Shown one piece after another: positions 1-7,109 of a DNA stretch of 9,219 bases. Every line of letters begins with the position of its first letter. The first letter of the stretch is position 1. The DNA is from Actinomycetota bacterium (lineage in GTDB: Bacteria; Actinomycetota; Humimicrobiia; Humimicrobiales; Humimicrobiaceae). The translations under genes were made by a program, and so were the position numbers. The notes under the pieces were generated by a model that ran no database searches, was not told where the DNA came from, and saw only the letters and a program-made list of their open reading frames with translations. The stretch is taken from the NCBI GenBank assembly GCA_018894445.1, contig JAHIPJ010000117.1, forward strand, positions 1 through 9,219, in the 5' to 3' direction.

Positions 1-50
1 AGATATATCCAGAGTTAAAAAATCAGTCAATTTAATTTGATGAGGAAATT

Positions 51-1082
51 ATGATGGATTTAATAAAAGAATCAGATTTAAAATTAATAGAAGATAAAAA
101 GAGTAACAATATAAATATTGATAATTTAAAAAAAGATGCAATCAAAAATAAAAAAGTAATTACTATCTGTGGGCCAACGTGTGTCGGAAAAACAAAAATT
201 GCGATAAATTTAGCTGCTATACTAAAAACGGATATTATTTCGGTGGATTCTATACAGATTTACAAAGGCATGGATATAGGTACAGATAAGTATGACACCG
301 AAAAATATAATTTAAAGCAATATATGATCAGCATTTTTAATCCTGATCATAATGTAACCGTGGTTGAATTTAGAGACATCTGTAGAAAGATTATTGAAGA
401 TGAATTCTTTTTAAAGGATAAAATTCCTTTACTGGTTGGAGGGTCTGGTCTATATATAAGAGGAGTGATAGATGAGTTGAATTTTGTTCAAGGGAAAGAT
501 AAGATAATTAGAAAAAAATTAAAGGAGAATATAAAAAAATATGGCCTTTCAGTATATTATGAAAAGTTAAAAAAAATAGATCCTGCTTACAGCAAAAAAA
601 TAAGTATTAATGATGAGAGAAGGATAATAAGAGCTTTAGAGGTTTATAAAATTACAGGAAAACCTTTTTCATTTTTTCAAAATAAATGGGAAAGTAGAAA
701 ATCTATTTATAACAATTCTATTTTTGGTATAGAGATTGATCGACCAGAGTTATATAAGAATATAGAGGAGAGAGTAAATAGAATGTTCAGTAGGGGATTG
801 GTAAAAGAAGTAAAGAGCTTGATTGAAAAAGGATATAAAGATTGCAATAGTATTTTACAGGCGGTTGGCTACAAAGAAGTTGTAAAGTACATAAATGGGG
901 AAATAAATCTTCATGAATGTGTAGATGAGGTTAAGAGAAATACCAGAAGACTGGCTAAAAAACAGATGACCTGGTTTAAATCTGACCCAGGAATAAAATG
1001 GATAAGAACTGATAGTTATGGTAATATTATAGACTTAATAGTGGATATTCTTAGTATAATTAATAATAGTGTTGTTAATTAG
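51..1082 (+). CDS. miaA: tRNA dimethylallyltransferase MiaA, with N-terminal extension
   Basis: MiaA transfers a dimethylallyl group from DMAPP to N6 of A37 in tRNAs reading UNN codons; it is cytoplasmic. Seen: P-loop GPTCVGKT at residues 41-48, the VDSIQIYKGMDIGT segment (65-78) carrying the base-recognition Asp/Ser/Gln, VGGSGLYIRG (129-138), DERRIIRALEVYKITGKPFS (188-207), LQAVGYKE (269-276) and the RNTRRLAKKQMTWFK signature (296-310). At 343 aa it is longer than the usual ~310, because about 35 Lys/Asn/Ile/Asp-rich residues precede the P-loop. A GAGGA at 42-46 places the start at 51; the next codon (54) is also ATG and would be equally usable. The 'PHH' usually found before the (M/L)IDI segment reads L-K-Q-Y here (residues 88-91). 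It is the first gene of a + strand run, 45 nt before dapF. The family is certain; whether the extension is translated is likely but unproven. Confidence 0.95.
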   Translation: MMDLIKESDLKLIEDKKSNNINIDNLKKDAIKNKKVITICGPTCVGKTKIAINLAAILKTDIISVDSIQIYKGMDIGTDKYDTEKYNLKQYMISIFNPDHNVTVVEFRDICRKIIEDEFFLKDKIPLLVGGSGLYIRGVIDELNFVQGKDKIIRKKLKENIKKYGLSVYYEKLKKIDPAYSKKISINDERRIIRALEVYKITGKPFSFFQNKWESRKSIYNNSIFGIEIDRPELYKNIEERVNRMFSRGLVKEVKSLIEKGYKDCNSILQAVGYKEVVKYINGEINLHECVDEVKRNTRRLAKKQMTWFKSDPGIKWIRTDSYGNIIDLIVDILSIINNSVVN

Positions 1083-1127
1083 GCTGATAATAACATTTCT
1101 AGTCAAAGGAATGAGACGAGGAATGAG

Positions 1128-1985
1128 ATGAAAAAAATTAAATTTTCAAAGTTAAACGGTCAGGGCAATGATTTTATAATAATTAATGCAACTACCGGTA
1201 GACTAGATTTATCTAAAATACAAATAATTAAAATGTGCAATAAAAATTATGGTGTTGGAGCAGATGGTCTGATACTAGTCAGGCCATCGGAAGTATCTGA
1301 TTTAAAAATGGAATATTATAATAATGATGGTTCGATTGCAGAAATGTGTGGAAATGGTATAAGATGTTTGGCAAGATTTGCCTATGAAAATAATCTAATA
1401 AAAAGTAAAAATATCGGTATCGAAACCCTTGCAGGAATTAAAAAGATATCAATTGATACTAGAGATAATGAAGTAGTAAATATAAAAGTCGACATGGGAA
1501 CACCTGAATTTAGGCCGGAAAATATTCCTGTAAATATAAAAAATAAGACTGAGATTTTTAACCATAAAATATCTATAGACTCAAAAGAATTTTTTATTAA
1601 CTGTGTCTCAATGGGGAATCCTCATTGTGTTATATTTCTTCAAGAAGGCGAAGATATAAACACTATTCCATTAAGTAAATGGGGTTTTGAACTGGAGAAT
1701 TATAATATTTTTCCAAATAAAACCAATGTAGAGTTTGTTCAAATTAAAAATGATATGGAACTAAATATGAGGGTATGGGAAAGGGGAATAGGCAAGACCC
1801 TGGCATGCGGTACGGGAGCATGCGCTGCAGCGGTATGTGCAATTAAATTAAAAAAAGTTAAAGGCAATAATATTACTGTCAATTTAATGGGTGGAAAATT
1901 AAATGTAATATGGGATCCTTCTTTTACAGATGTCTTTCTGGAGGGTAGGGTAGATCATAATTTTGATGGCGAATACTTTATATAA
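1128..1985 (+). CDS. dapF: diaminopimelate epimerase DapF
   Basis: DapF interconverts LL- and meso-diaminopimelate without a cofactor, using two cysteines as acid and base; the product feeds lysine and peptidoglycan synthesis. Seen: N-terminal KLNGQGNDFI (8-17); first catalytic Cys74 in EMCGNGIRC (72-80); the NPHCV segment with His166; Glu218-Arg219 in the WERG motif; second catalytic Cys227 in LACGTGACA (225-233). The length of 285 aa is normal, and both halves of the duplicated fold are present. One small oddity is that the usual GxGET before the second Cys is GIGKT (220-224), Lys replacing Glu. The start is fixed by GAGGA at 1118-1122, five bases ahead of ATG. It lies between miaA and dapL, 35 nt before dapL, and DapL makes its LL-DAP substrate, so the pair is metabolically coherent. 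Confidence 0.97.
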   Translation: MKKIKFSKLNGQGNDFIIINATTGRLDLSKIQIIKMCNKNYGVGADGLILVRPSEVSDLKMEYYNNDGSIAEMCGNGIRCLARFAYENNLIKSKNIGIETLAGIKKISIDTRDNEVVNIKVDMGTPEFRPENIPVNIKNKTEIFNHKISIDSKEFFINCVSMGNPHCVIFLQEGEDINTIPLSKWGFELENYNIFPNKTNVEFVQIKNDMELNMRVWERGIGKTLACGTGACAAAVCAIKLKKVKGNNITVNLMGGKLNVIWDPSFTDVFLEGRVDHNFDGEYFI

Positions 1986-2020
1986 AAAATAACTTTCAAA
2001 TAGATGAAGAGAGGAAAGTA

Positions 2021-3184
2021 ATGCAATTTGAAGAGTCTGAAAGATTAAAAATGATACCTCCATATTTATTTGCTGAAATTGATAAAATTATAAACAGGAA
2101 AAAAGAAGAAGGATTAGATGTAATAAGCCTCGGTATAGGTGATCCTGATATTACAACATCAAATGATATTATCGAAGTTCTTTGCAGGGAAGCTAATAAT
2201 CCTGAAAATCACAGATACCCTTCAAGTTATGGTTTAAAGATTTTCAATGAAGCTGTATCCAGATTTTATTATGAAAGGTTTAATGTAACGCTTAATCCAG
2301 ATAGGGAAGTTATACCACTTATGGGTTCAAAAGAAGGTATAGCAAGTATAGCGTACACTTTTATAAACCCCGGTGATTATGCAATAATAACCAGCCCTTC
2401 TTATTTAGTATATAAAATTGGTACAATTTTTGCCGGTGGCATACTCTATGCAGTACCTCTGGAAGAAAAAAATAATTTCTTATTCAATGTAAATGACATT
2501 AATCCGGAGATAGCAAAGAAAGCAAAAATTTTGTATATTAACTATCCCAACAATCCAACATCAGCAGTCTGTGATATAAACTTTTTTGAAAAAATAGTAG
2601 ATTTTGCAGAAAAAAATAATATCATTATCTGCCATGATAATGCCTATTCGGACACTTACTGGGGTAATAATAAGCCAATGAGTTTCTTAAATGCCGGTGG
2701 TGCAAAGGATGTAGGAATAGAGTTAAATTCACTTTCAAAGACATTCAATATGACAGGATGGAGAATTGGATATGCAGTTGGTAATGAGGAAATAATCAGG
2801 AGTCTGGGTAAATATAAGACTAATGTGGATTCCGGTGTTTTCAATGCTATTCAATATGCCGCTGTAAAAGCTCTGGAAAATTACAGGAAACATACTGAAT
2901 ATAATAATAAAATTTATAATAAGAGAAGAGAAATGGTTAAAAAAGCACTGGATGACATTGGAATTGATTATTATAATTCTAATGCTACCATATATGTATG
3001 GGCAAAAGTTCCTCAGGGATTTACTTCCGAATCATTTTCCAAAATGATACTTGACAGGGCAAATGTAGTGGTAACTCCGGGCAGTGCTTTTGGAGAATAT
3101 GGGGAAGGATATATCAGGATTTCACTGACTATAACTGACAGTAGATTGGAGGAAGCTTTAAACAGGATAAGAAATGTATTATAA
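2021..3184 (+). CDS. dapL: LL-diaminopimelate aminotransferase DapL
   Basis: This is a PLP enzyme of fold type I that converts tetrahydrodipicolinate plus glutamate directly to LL-diaminopimelate, bypassing the acyl-blocked DapD/DapC/DapE route. Seen: SLGIGDPD near the N-terminus (36-43); HRYPSSYGL (64-72); cofactor-phosphate loop GSKEG (102-106); YPNNPT (175-180) with the conserved Asn178; Asp206 and Tyr209 in HDNAYS; Schiff-base Lys240 in SLSKTFNMTGWRIG (237-250), with Arg248; substrate-carboxylate Arg366 in GYIRIS; and the DapL-like ATIYVWAKVP (322-331). The length of 387 aa is typical of DapL. A GAGG-rich site at 2009-2014 sits about six bases before ATG. Sequence alone leaves some risk of confusion with other class I/II aminotransferases, but the adjacent dapF makes DapL much the best call. 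Confidence 0.9.
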   Translation: MQFEESERLKMIPPYLFAEIDKIINRKKEEGLDVISLGIGDPDITTSNDIIEVLCREANNPENHRYPSSYGLKIFNEAVSRFYYERFNVTLNPDREVIPLMGSKEGIASIAYTFINPGDYAIITSPSYLVYKIGTIFAGGILYAVPLEEKNNFLFNVNDINPEIAKKAKILYINYPNNPTSAVCDINFFEKIVDFAEKNNIIICHDNAYSDTYWGNNKPMSFLNAGGAKDVGIELNSLSKTFNMTGWRIGYAVGNEEIIRSLGKYKTNVDSGVFNAIQYAAVKALENYRKHTEYNNKIYNKRREMVKKALDDIGIDYYNSNATIYVWAKVPQGFTSESFSKMILDRANVVVTPGSAFGEYGEGYIRISLTITDSRLEEALNRIRNVL

Positions 3185-3209
3185 AGTAGCAATAGCAACA
3201 ATATAATTT

Positions 3210-4514
3210 ATGATAAGAGAAAAAGTTCTTTTAGTTTTTATTAATTTTGAAAACTTTAAAAATAATATTACAAAAAAGCAGCGACATCTCAAAACCGTCA
3301 ATGAAAATGTAGAAGAATTAAAAAATTTAACTATCAGTGCCGGTGCTGATGTTGAAGAAATATTATGCCACAAACAAGATAAGCCAAATCCTAAATATTT
3401 CATAAGTACCGGAAAATTAGAGGAAATTAAAAATATTGTAGACAATAAGGAAATAGAATTAGTTATTTTTGATAATGAAATTACCCCCACGCAGCAGAGA
3501 AATCTCCAATTAAAACTTGATACCAAAGTCCTGGATAGAACTGCACTGATTCTGGATATTTTTGCGCAGAGAGCACATAGCATGGAAGGCAAGCTACAGG
3601 TAGAGTTGGCGCAGTTGAACTATCTTCTTCCAAGATTGATTGGTAAAGGAATTGAACTTTCAAGATTGGGTGGTGGAATTGGAACCAGGGGTCCTGGAGA
3701 GACTAAATTGGAAGTAGATAGAAGAAAAATAAGAAAGAGAATCAGTCTCCTTGAAAAGAAAATATACCAGATAAGCGTACAGAGAGATACACAGAGAAAA
3801 AAGAGAGAAGAAAGAAATATATTCCAGATATCATTGGTAGGATATACCAATAGCGGTAAATCTACGTTACTTAATGCTACCACTGATTCAGATGCTTATG
3901 TTGAAGACAGGCTTTTTTCTACCCTTGACTCAACCACACGGAAATTAAAAATATATCCCAATTCTGAAGTCTTGATTTCAGATACAGTCGGATTTATTGA
4001 AAAATTACCACATCAGTTGATAGCATCTTTTAAATCCACCTTAGAAGAAGTTAAAAGAACAGATCTATTACTGCTTGTTGTTGATATAAGCAATACTAAT
4101 TTTGAGAATAATATTTACAGTGTGAAAGAAGTTCTAAAAGAAATTGGTGTATGGCAAAAGCCTGTGGTATTGGTTTTTAACAAAATTGATAAATTAAGCA
4201 GTGGGGAACTTAATAGTTTAAAAATAAAATATAAAAATTCAGTGTTTATATCTGCTTTAAAAAGAAGGGGACTGCCTGAACTGTACTTAAGAATAAAAAA
4301 AATAATTGAAAGGCATTATTTAAATATAATTGTAAAAATTCCCTATAATGAAAATAAAATTATGTCTTTTATTTATAGTAACTGCCAGGTTTTAGGGCGT
4401 AGAGATTTAGAGGACAGTACTATATTAAATTTAAATGTGAATTCAAAATATTGTTCTATATTATCCAGATATATATACAGAGGAAGAGAGAGCAGGGAAG
4501 CTAATATTGGCTAA
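3210..4514 (+). CDS. hflX: GTPase HflX
   Basis: HflX is a ribosome-associated GTPase that binds 50S subunits and, in well-studied bacteria, splits stalled 70S ribosomes under stress. Seen: the N-terminal HflX domain (about 1-200) with the ISTGKLEEI segment (65-73), FDNEITPTQQRNL (87-99), VLDRTALILDIFAQRA (107-122) and the family signature GTRGPGETKLE (158-168). A coiled-coil stretch rich in Lys/Arg (about 170-203) follows, then the G domain: G1 GYTNSGKST (211-219), switch FSTLD (236-240), G3 DTVG (258-261), G4 NKID (324-327) and G5 SAL (348-350). The length of 434 aa is usual. No Shine-Dalgarno is visible before ATG 3210, but an in-frame TAA at 3204 excludes a longer form and the next in-frame Met is near residue 125. 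It lies 25 nt after dapL, so it is probably translated from the operon mRNA. Its stop overlaps the stop of convergent lexA. Confidence 0.96.
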   Translation: MIREKVLLVFINFENFKNNITKKQRHLKTVNENVEELKNLTISAGADVEEILCHKQDKPNPKYFISTGKLEEIKNIVDNKEIELVIFDNEITPTQQRNLQLKLDTKVLDRTALILDIFAQRAHSMEGKLQVELAQLNYLLPRLIGKGIELSRLGGGIGTRGPGETKLEVDRRKIRKRISLLEKKIYQISVQRDTQRKKREERNIFQISLVGYTNSGKSTLLNATTDSDAYVEDRLFSTLDSTTRKLKIYPNSEVLISDTVGFIEKLPHQLIASFKSTLEEVKRTDLLLLVVDISNTNFENNIYSVKEVLKEIGVWQKPVVLVFNKIDKLSSGELNSLKIKYKNSVFISALKRRGLPELYLRIKKIIERHYLNIIVKIPYNENKIMSFIYSNCQVLGRRDLEDSTILNLNVNSKYCSILSRYIYRGRESREANIG

Positions 4515-5140
4515 AAATATTTTCTAATTACCCCTATTACTTTTCCAAGTATTTTAACGTCATTTACAACTACGGGTTCCATATAATCATTTTCGGGCAT
4601 TAATTTTATATTTTTATCAGTTTTAAAAAATCTTTTAACTGTAGCTTCGTCTTCCAGTAAAGCTACGATTATTTCACCATTTATGGCATTATTCTGTTTC
4701 CTTACAATAATATAATCCCTGTCCAGTATACCCGCATTGACCATACTGTCTCCTCTTACATGAAGAATAAATACTTCTTTTTTTCCTTTTACAAAATCCG
4801 ATGTAAGCGGGAAATAATCTTCAATGTTTTCATCTGCTAAAATTGGCCTACCGGCTGCTATATTTCCAACTACAGGAACGTAGACAAGATTATTAAAACC
4901 ACGGTCAATCGTTTCATCTTCTTGCCTGGACAGCAGGGAAATTGCACGTGGTTTGAATGGATTTCTTTTCAAGTATCCTTTTTCTTCAAGTTTTTTTAAA
5001 TGGGAATGAACTGTTGCTGAGGAGCTTAAACCGACTGCGCTGGCTATTTCTCTTATAGATGGGGGGTATCCAGATTCTTTAATTTTTTTACTGATAAACT
5101 TTAATATTTTTTCCTGTCTGGAGCTGACATTATTATCCAT
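4511..5140 (-). CDS. lexA: SOS repressor LexA
   Basis: LexA represses DNA-damage genes and is inactivated by RecA-stimulated self-cleavage. Seen: an N-terminal winged helix (about 1-68) beginning SSRQEKILKFI, with the helix-turn-helix around SIREIASAVGLSSSATVHSH (28-47); a short acidic linker; the cleavage site Ala96-Gly97 in GNIAAGRP; nucleophile Ser132 in RGDSM; and general base Lys169 in EATVKRFF. These last two form the S24-type Ser/Lys dyad. The length of 209 aa is standard and all functional residues are present, so it should be an intact, cleavable repressor. The start agrees with the family, though no clear Shine-Dalgarno precedes it and a 4-codon ATG ORF overlaps the start in another frame. 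It is probably autoregulated through the SOS box upstream. It runs opposite to hflX and its last 4 nt overlap hflX. Confidence 0.97.
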   Translation of the reverse strand: MDNNVSSRQEKILKFISKKIKESGYPPSIREIASAVGLSSSATVHSHLKKLEEKGYLKRNPFKPRAISLLSRQEDETIDRGFNNLVYVPVVGNIAAGRPILADENIEDYFPLTSDFVKGKKEVFILHVRGDSMVNAGILDRDYIIVRKQNNAINGEIIVALLEDEATVKRFFKTDKNIKLMPENDYMEPVVVNDVKILGKVIGVIRKYF

Positions 5141-5195
5141 AATTCATTTAAAAATATAATAAAAATAAATAATATATTTTCTTAACTTGCATAAC

Positions 5196-5224
5196 ATTAT
5201 AACAAAAAGGAAAACCTATGGCAA
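5196..5224 (-). promoter_or_regulatory. lexA promoter (sigma-70 type)
   Basis: On the - strand TTGCCA (5224-5219) and a perfect TATAAT (5201-5196) are separated by exactly 17 nt. The predicted start point near 5189 leaves a 5' leader of about 49 nt before the lexA ATG. The -35 lies in the loop and adjoining stem of the ilvC terminator hairpin and touches the LexA box. Confidence 0.75.
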
Positions 5225-5241
5225 ACATAGGTTCGCTTTTT
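5204..5241 (-). terminator. probable Rho-independent terminator of ilvC
   Basis: Starting 14 nt after the ilvC stop, the - strand transcript can fold AAAAAG-CG-AACCTATG / loop TTTGC / CATAGGTT-TTC-CTTTTT. That gives an uninterrupted 8-bp core stem (5213-5220 with 5226-5233), extended through a small internal loop by six A-U/G-C pairs that end in a U run. The core is only moderately GC-rich, so efficiency is uncertain. The same bases carry the lexA operator and -35. Confidence 0.55.
5222..5235 (-). promoter_or_regulatory. LexA operator (Gram-positive SOS box) upstream of lexA
   Basis: The - strand reads CGAACCTATGTTTG. The established Bacillus-type LexA consensus is CGAACRNRYGTTYG; 13 of 14 positions agree, the exception being C at the first R. 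The site overlaps the lexA -35 by three bases, where a bound LexA dimer would block RNA polymerase. The repressor gene directly downstream and its typical Gram-positive architecture support autoregulation. No second equally good box was found in the window by eye. Confidence 0.75.
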
Positions 5242-5255
5242 ATTATGCCATTTAT

Positions 5256-6257
5256 TTAATCTTCTTCTTTCTTAATCCAGGTCATCATTTTTCTCAGCTC
5301 TTTTCCTACTTTTTCTATAAGATGATTTTCTTCCTTTTTCTTTATTGCATTATAAACTGGCCTGCCGGCTTTATTTTCAAGTATCCATTCTCTGGCAAAA
5401 GCACCGCTTTGAATATCTTTCAGTATCTTTTTCATATTTTTTCTAGTTTCATCTGTAATAATCTCTTTTCCTTTTACCATATCACCATATTCTGCAGTAT
5501 CACTAATAGAATATCTCATCCAGGATATTCCACCTTCATATATTAAATCTACTATTAATTTTAGCTCGCTTAGCACCTCAAAATATGCTATCTCTGGTTG
5601 ATATCCAGCCTCTACTAAAGTATCAAATCCGGCTCTGATAAGTTCAGTTGTCCCTCCACAAAGTACGGCTTGTTCTCCAAATAGATCTGTTTCTGTTTCT
5701 TCTTTAAATGTGGTAGTAATTATTCCAACTCTTCCAGCTCCCAGGGCTTTTGCATACGCCAGGCAATACGCCCTGGCCTTTTTTGAATAATCCTGATAGA
5801 CAGCAATAATTGCCGGAACTCCGCTATTTTCCTTATACATTCTTCTCACGATATGACCGGGTCCCTTAGGGGCGATCATAATAATATCGATATCTTCTCC
5901 AGGAATAATTTGATTAAAATGAATATTAAAACCATGAGCAAAACAGAGTATATTTCCTTTATCAAGGTTTGGTTCTATATATTTGTAATAAATACTTTTC
6001 TGTAGAGTATCTGGTGCCAATAACATTATAACATCAGCCATTTTTGAGGCATTGTCAGTAGTGTAGACTTCAAATCCTTTTTCCTTTGCCATATCCCAGG
6101 GTTTACTGCCCTCCAGTTCTCCTACAATTACATCCATTCCACTGTCCCTTAAATTTTGTGCGTGTGCATGTCCCTGGCTTCCATATCCAATTATAGCGAT
6201 CTTCTTTCCCTTCAAGATATTCATATTAATATCTTTATCATAATGAATTTCTGCCAT
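5256..6257 (-). CDS. ilvC: ketol-acid reductoisomerase IlvC (class I)
   Basis: IlvC performs the Mg-dependent alkyl migration and NAD(P)H reduction of acetolactate or acetohydroxybutyrate in valine, leucine and isoleucine synthesis. Seen: Rossmann motif [10 protein letters not shown] (24-33); LLAPD (79-83); His108 in [14 protein letters not shown] (129-135) with Lys131; the first metal-ligand pair Asp191/Glu195 in [13 protein letters not shown]; the second pair Glu227/Glu231 in [11 protein letters not shown]; and SISDTAEYG (250-258). The length of 333 aa marks the short class I form. The loop after the second beta strand reads G-E-L-E-G-S-K-P-W (46-54), with Leu/Pro and acidic residues where NADPH enzymes usually have Arg and Ser, suggesting altered cofactor preference. 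A strong AAGGAGGA (6268-6261) sits just before ATG. No other ilv or leu gene is nearby, so here it stands alone. Confidence 0.97.
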   Translation of the reverse strand: MAEIHYDKDINMNILKGKKIAIIGYGSQGHAHAQNLRDSGMDVIVGELEGSKPWDMAKEKGFEVYTTDNASKMADVIMLLAPDTLQKSIYYKYIEPNLDKGNILCFAHGFNIHFNQIIPGEDIDIIMIAPKGPGHIVRRMYKENSGVPAIIAVYQDYSKKARAYCLAYAKALGAGRVGIITTTFKEETETDLFGEQAVLCGGTTELIRAGFDTLVEAGYQPEIAYFEVLSELKLIVDLIYEGGISWMRYSISDTAEYGDMVKGKEIITDETRKNMKKILKDIQSGAFAREWILENKAGRPVYNAIKKKEENHLIEKVGKELRKMMTWIKKEED

Positions 6258-6342
6258 TATTCCTCCTTTAATTTTATTAAATATTTATTACATAAAAATA
6301 GTTATAGCCAGATAGGGGACTGTATAAATTTATTTGTTTTCT

Positions 6343-6351
6343 ATTCTAACA
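6343..6351 (-). promoter_or_regulatory. possible ilvC promoter (extended -10)
   Basis: The - strand reads TGTTAGAAT, an extended -10 (TGn-TAGAAT) about 86 nt before the ilvC ATG, with no good -35. It would give a leader of roughly 80 nt. A small inverted repeat, ATAACT/AGTTAT (6353-6358 and 6365-6370), adjoins it on the upstream side. No T-box motif or leader peptide was recognised, so the control mechanism is unknown. Confidence 0.25.
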
Positions 6352-6428
6352 AATAACTAAAAAAAGTTATATAAGATTTAGATGGTATTTTAAAAAAACC
6401 AGTAAATTTTTAATTTTTTATTGACACT

Positions 6429-6457
6429 TTGATTTTAAAACAACAAAGCTTTATTAT
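6429..6457 (+). promoter_or_regulatory. probable dut promoter
   Basis: TTGATT (6429-6434) and TATTAT (6452-6457) are separated by 17 nt, giving a start point near 6464 and a leader of about 43 nt to the TTG start of dut. A perfect TTGACA stands just upstream at 6421 but has no -10 at proper spacing. The spacer is very AT-rich, so chance matches are common. Confidence 0.45.
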
Positions 6458-6506
6458 TATATTTATTTAAAAGATCATTTTTAAAAATTGTTTAGAAGAT
6501 AATTAA

Positions 6507-6941
6507 TTGAAAAAAATAAAAATAAAAATACTTGACAGGTCAATTCCGTTACCAAAATATGCCCATACTGGAGATGCAGGGCTGGATTTATATAGTTCTA
6601 TAAATTGCGGATTAAGACCATTTGAAAGAAAGAAGATACCTACAGGCATTAAAATCTCCATACCGCAAGGTTATGCCGGTTTTATTCAGCCAAGATCGGG
6701 GCTTGCGGCCAAATATGGCATAAGTATTGTAAATACTCCGGGCCTTATTGATTCCGGATATAGAGGAGAGGTTTGCGCTATACTTATAAATCTTGATCCA
6801 AAAAATACTTTTAAAATAAAAAAAGGTGATAAAATCTGCCAGCTTGTAATCCATAAAGTTGAAGAAGTTAATTTAGAAATAGTTGAAGATTTAGGCAAAA
6901 CCAGCAGGGGAGAAAGCGGATTCGGAAGTACCGGTAAATAG
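6507..6941 (+). CDS. dut: deoxyuridine 5'-triphosphate nucleotidohydrolase (dUTPase)
   Basis: The trimeric dUTPase hydrolyses dUTP to dUMP and pyrophosphate, keeping uracil out of DNA and supplying thymidylate synthesis. All five family motifs are visible in order: I AGLDLYS (24-30), II PRSGLAAKYG (62-71), III GLIDSGYRGE (79-88) with catalytic Asp82, IV KKGDKICQLVI (106-116) and V RGESGFGSTG (134-143), the C-terminal arm that closes over the substrate. The length of 144 aa is typical. The start codon is TTG, with only a weak purine stretch (AGAAG, 6494-6498) as ribosome site. No ATG lies upstream in frame before a stop, and the first residues KKIKIKILD match the usual dUTPase N-terminus. It is divergent from ilvC and convergent with the acetyltransferase gene, so probably monocistronic. 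Confidence 0.96.
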   Translation: MKKIKIKILDRSIPLPKYAHTGDAGLDLYSSINCGLRPFERKKIPTGIKISIPQGYAGFIQPRSGLAAKYGISIVNTPGLIDSGYRGEVCAILINLDPKNTFKIKKGDKICQLVIHKVEEVNLEIVEDLGKTSRGESGFGSTGK

Positions 6942-7011
6942 AACCTCACTAATTAATAACAACACTTTTAATATAAAATCTTATAAAGTCTATATTTTTG
7001 AGGAATTTATA

Positions 7012-7033
7012 TGTAATATTATAAAATATTACA
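7012..7033. repeat. AT-rich perfect inverted repeat between dut and the acetyltransferase gene
   Basis: The arms TGTAATATT (7012-7020) and AATATTACA (7025-7033) are perfect 9-bp complements around ATAA. No U run follows on either strand, so it is a poor terminator candidate for the convergent genes. Its outer TGTAAT/ATTACA ends resemble the half-sites upstream of the MerR gene. The 168-nt spacer (6942-7109) also contains a smaller AATATT-GATT-AATATT repeat (7077-7092) near the acetyltransferase stop, and nothing coding. Confidence 0.5.
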
Positions 7034-7109
7034 ACTTCCGATAATGTATATTATGTAAACTTGATTAGCTTTTAACAATATTGATTAATATTTATTTTAA
7101 GATGATTTA

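Noticed and set aside
1..40. Possible 3' end of an upstream gene such as mutL, with open frames ending at 35 (TAA) or 40 (TGA).
   Set aside because: Only about ten codons are visible in each frame and neither matches a family C-terminus I can recognise; gene order alone is not enough to call it.
3179..3592. Long open frame of 137 codons on the - strand inside hflX.
   Set aside because: It lies opposite an unmistakable HflX coding sequence, its product is Leu/Ser-rich without recognisable domains, and it has no ribosome site: a shadow frame.
5187..5546. Open frame of 119 codons on the + strand covering the end of ilvC.
   Set aside because: The product is Phe/Ile/Tyr-rich, as expected for the antisense of Lys/Glu-rich coding DNA, and all ilvC motifs are on the other strand.
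6421..6426. Perfect TTGACA as the dut -35.
   Set aside because: No acceptable -10 lies 16-18 nt downstream; TTGATT at 6429 with TATTAT at 6452 fits better.
6258..6506. T-box or attenuator upstream of ilvC.
   Set aside because: No T-box sequence, specifier stem, leader peptide rich in branched-chain codons, or GC-rich terminator hairpin was found in the leader.
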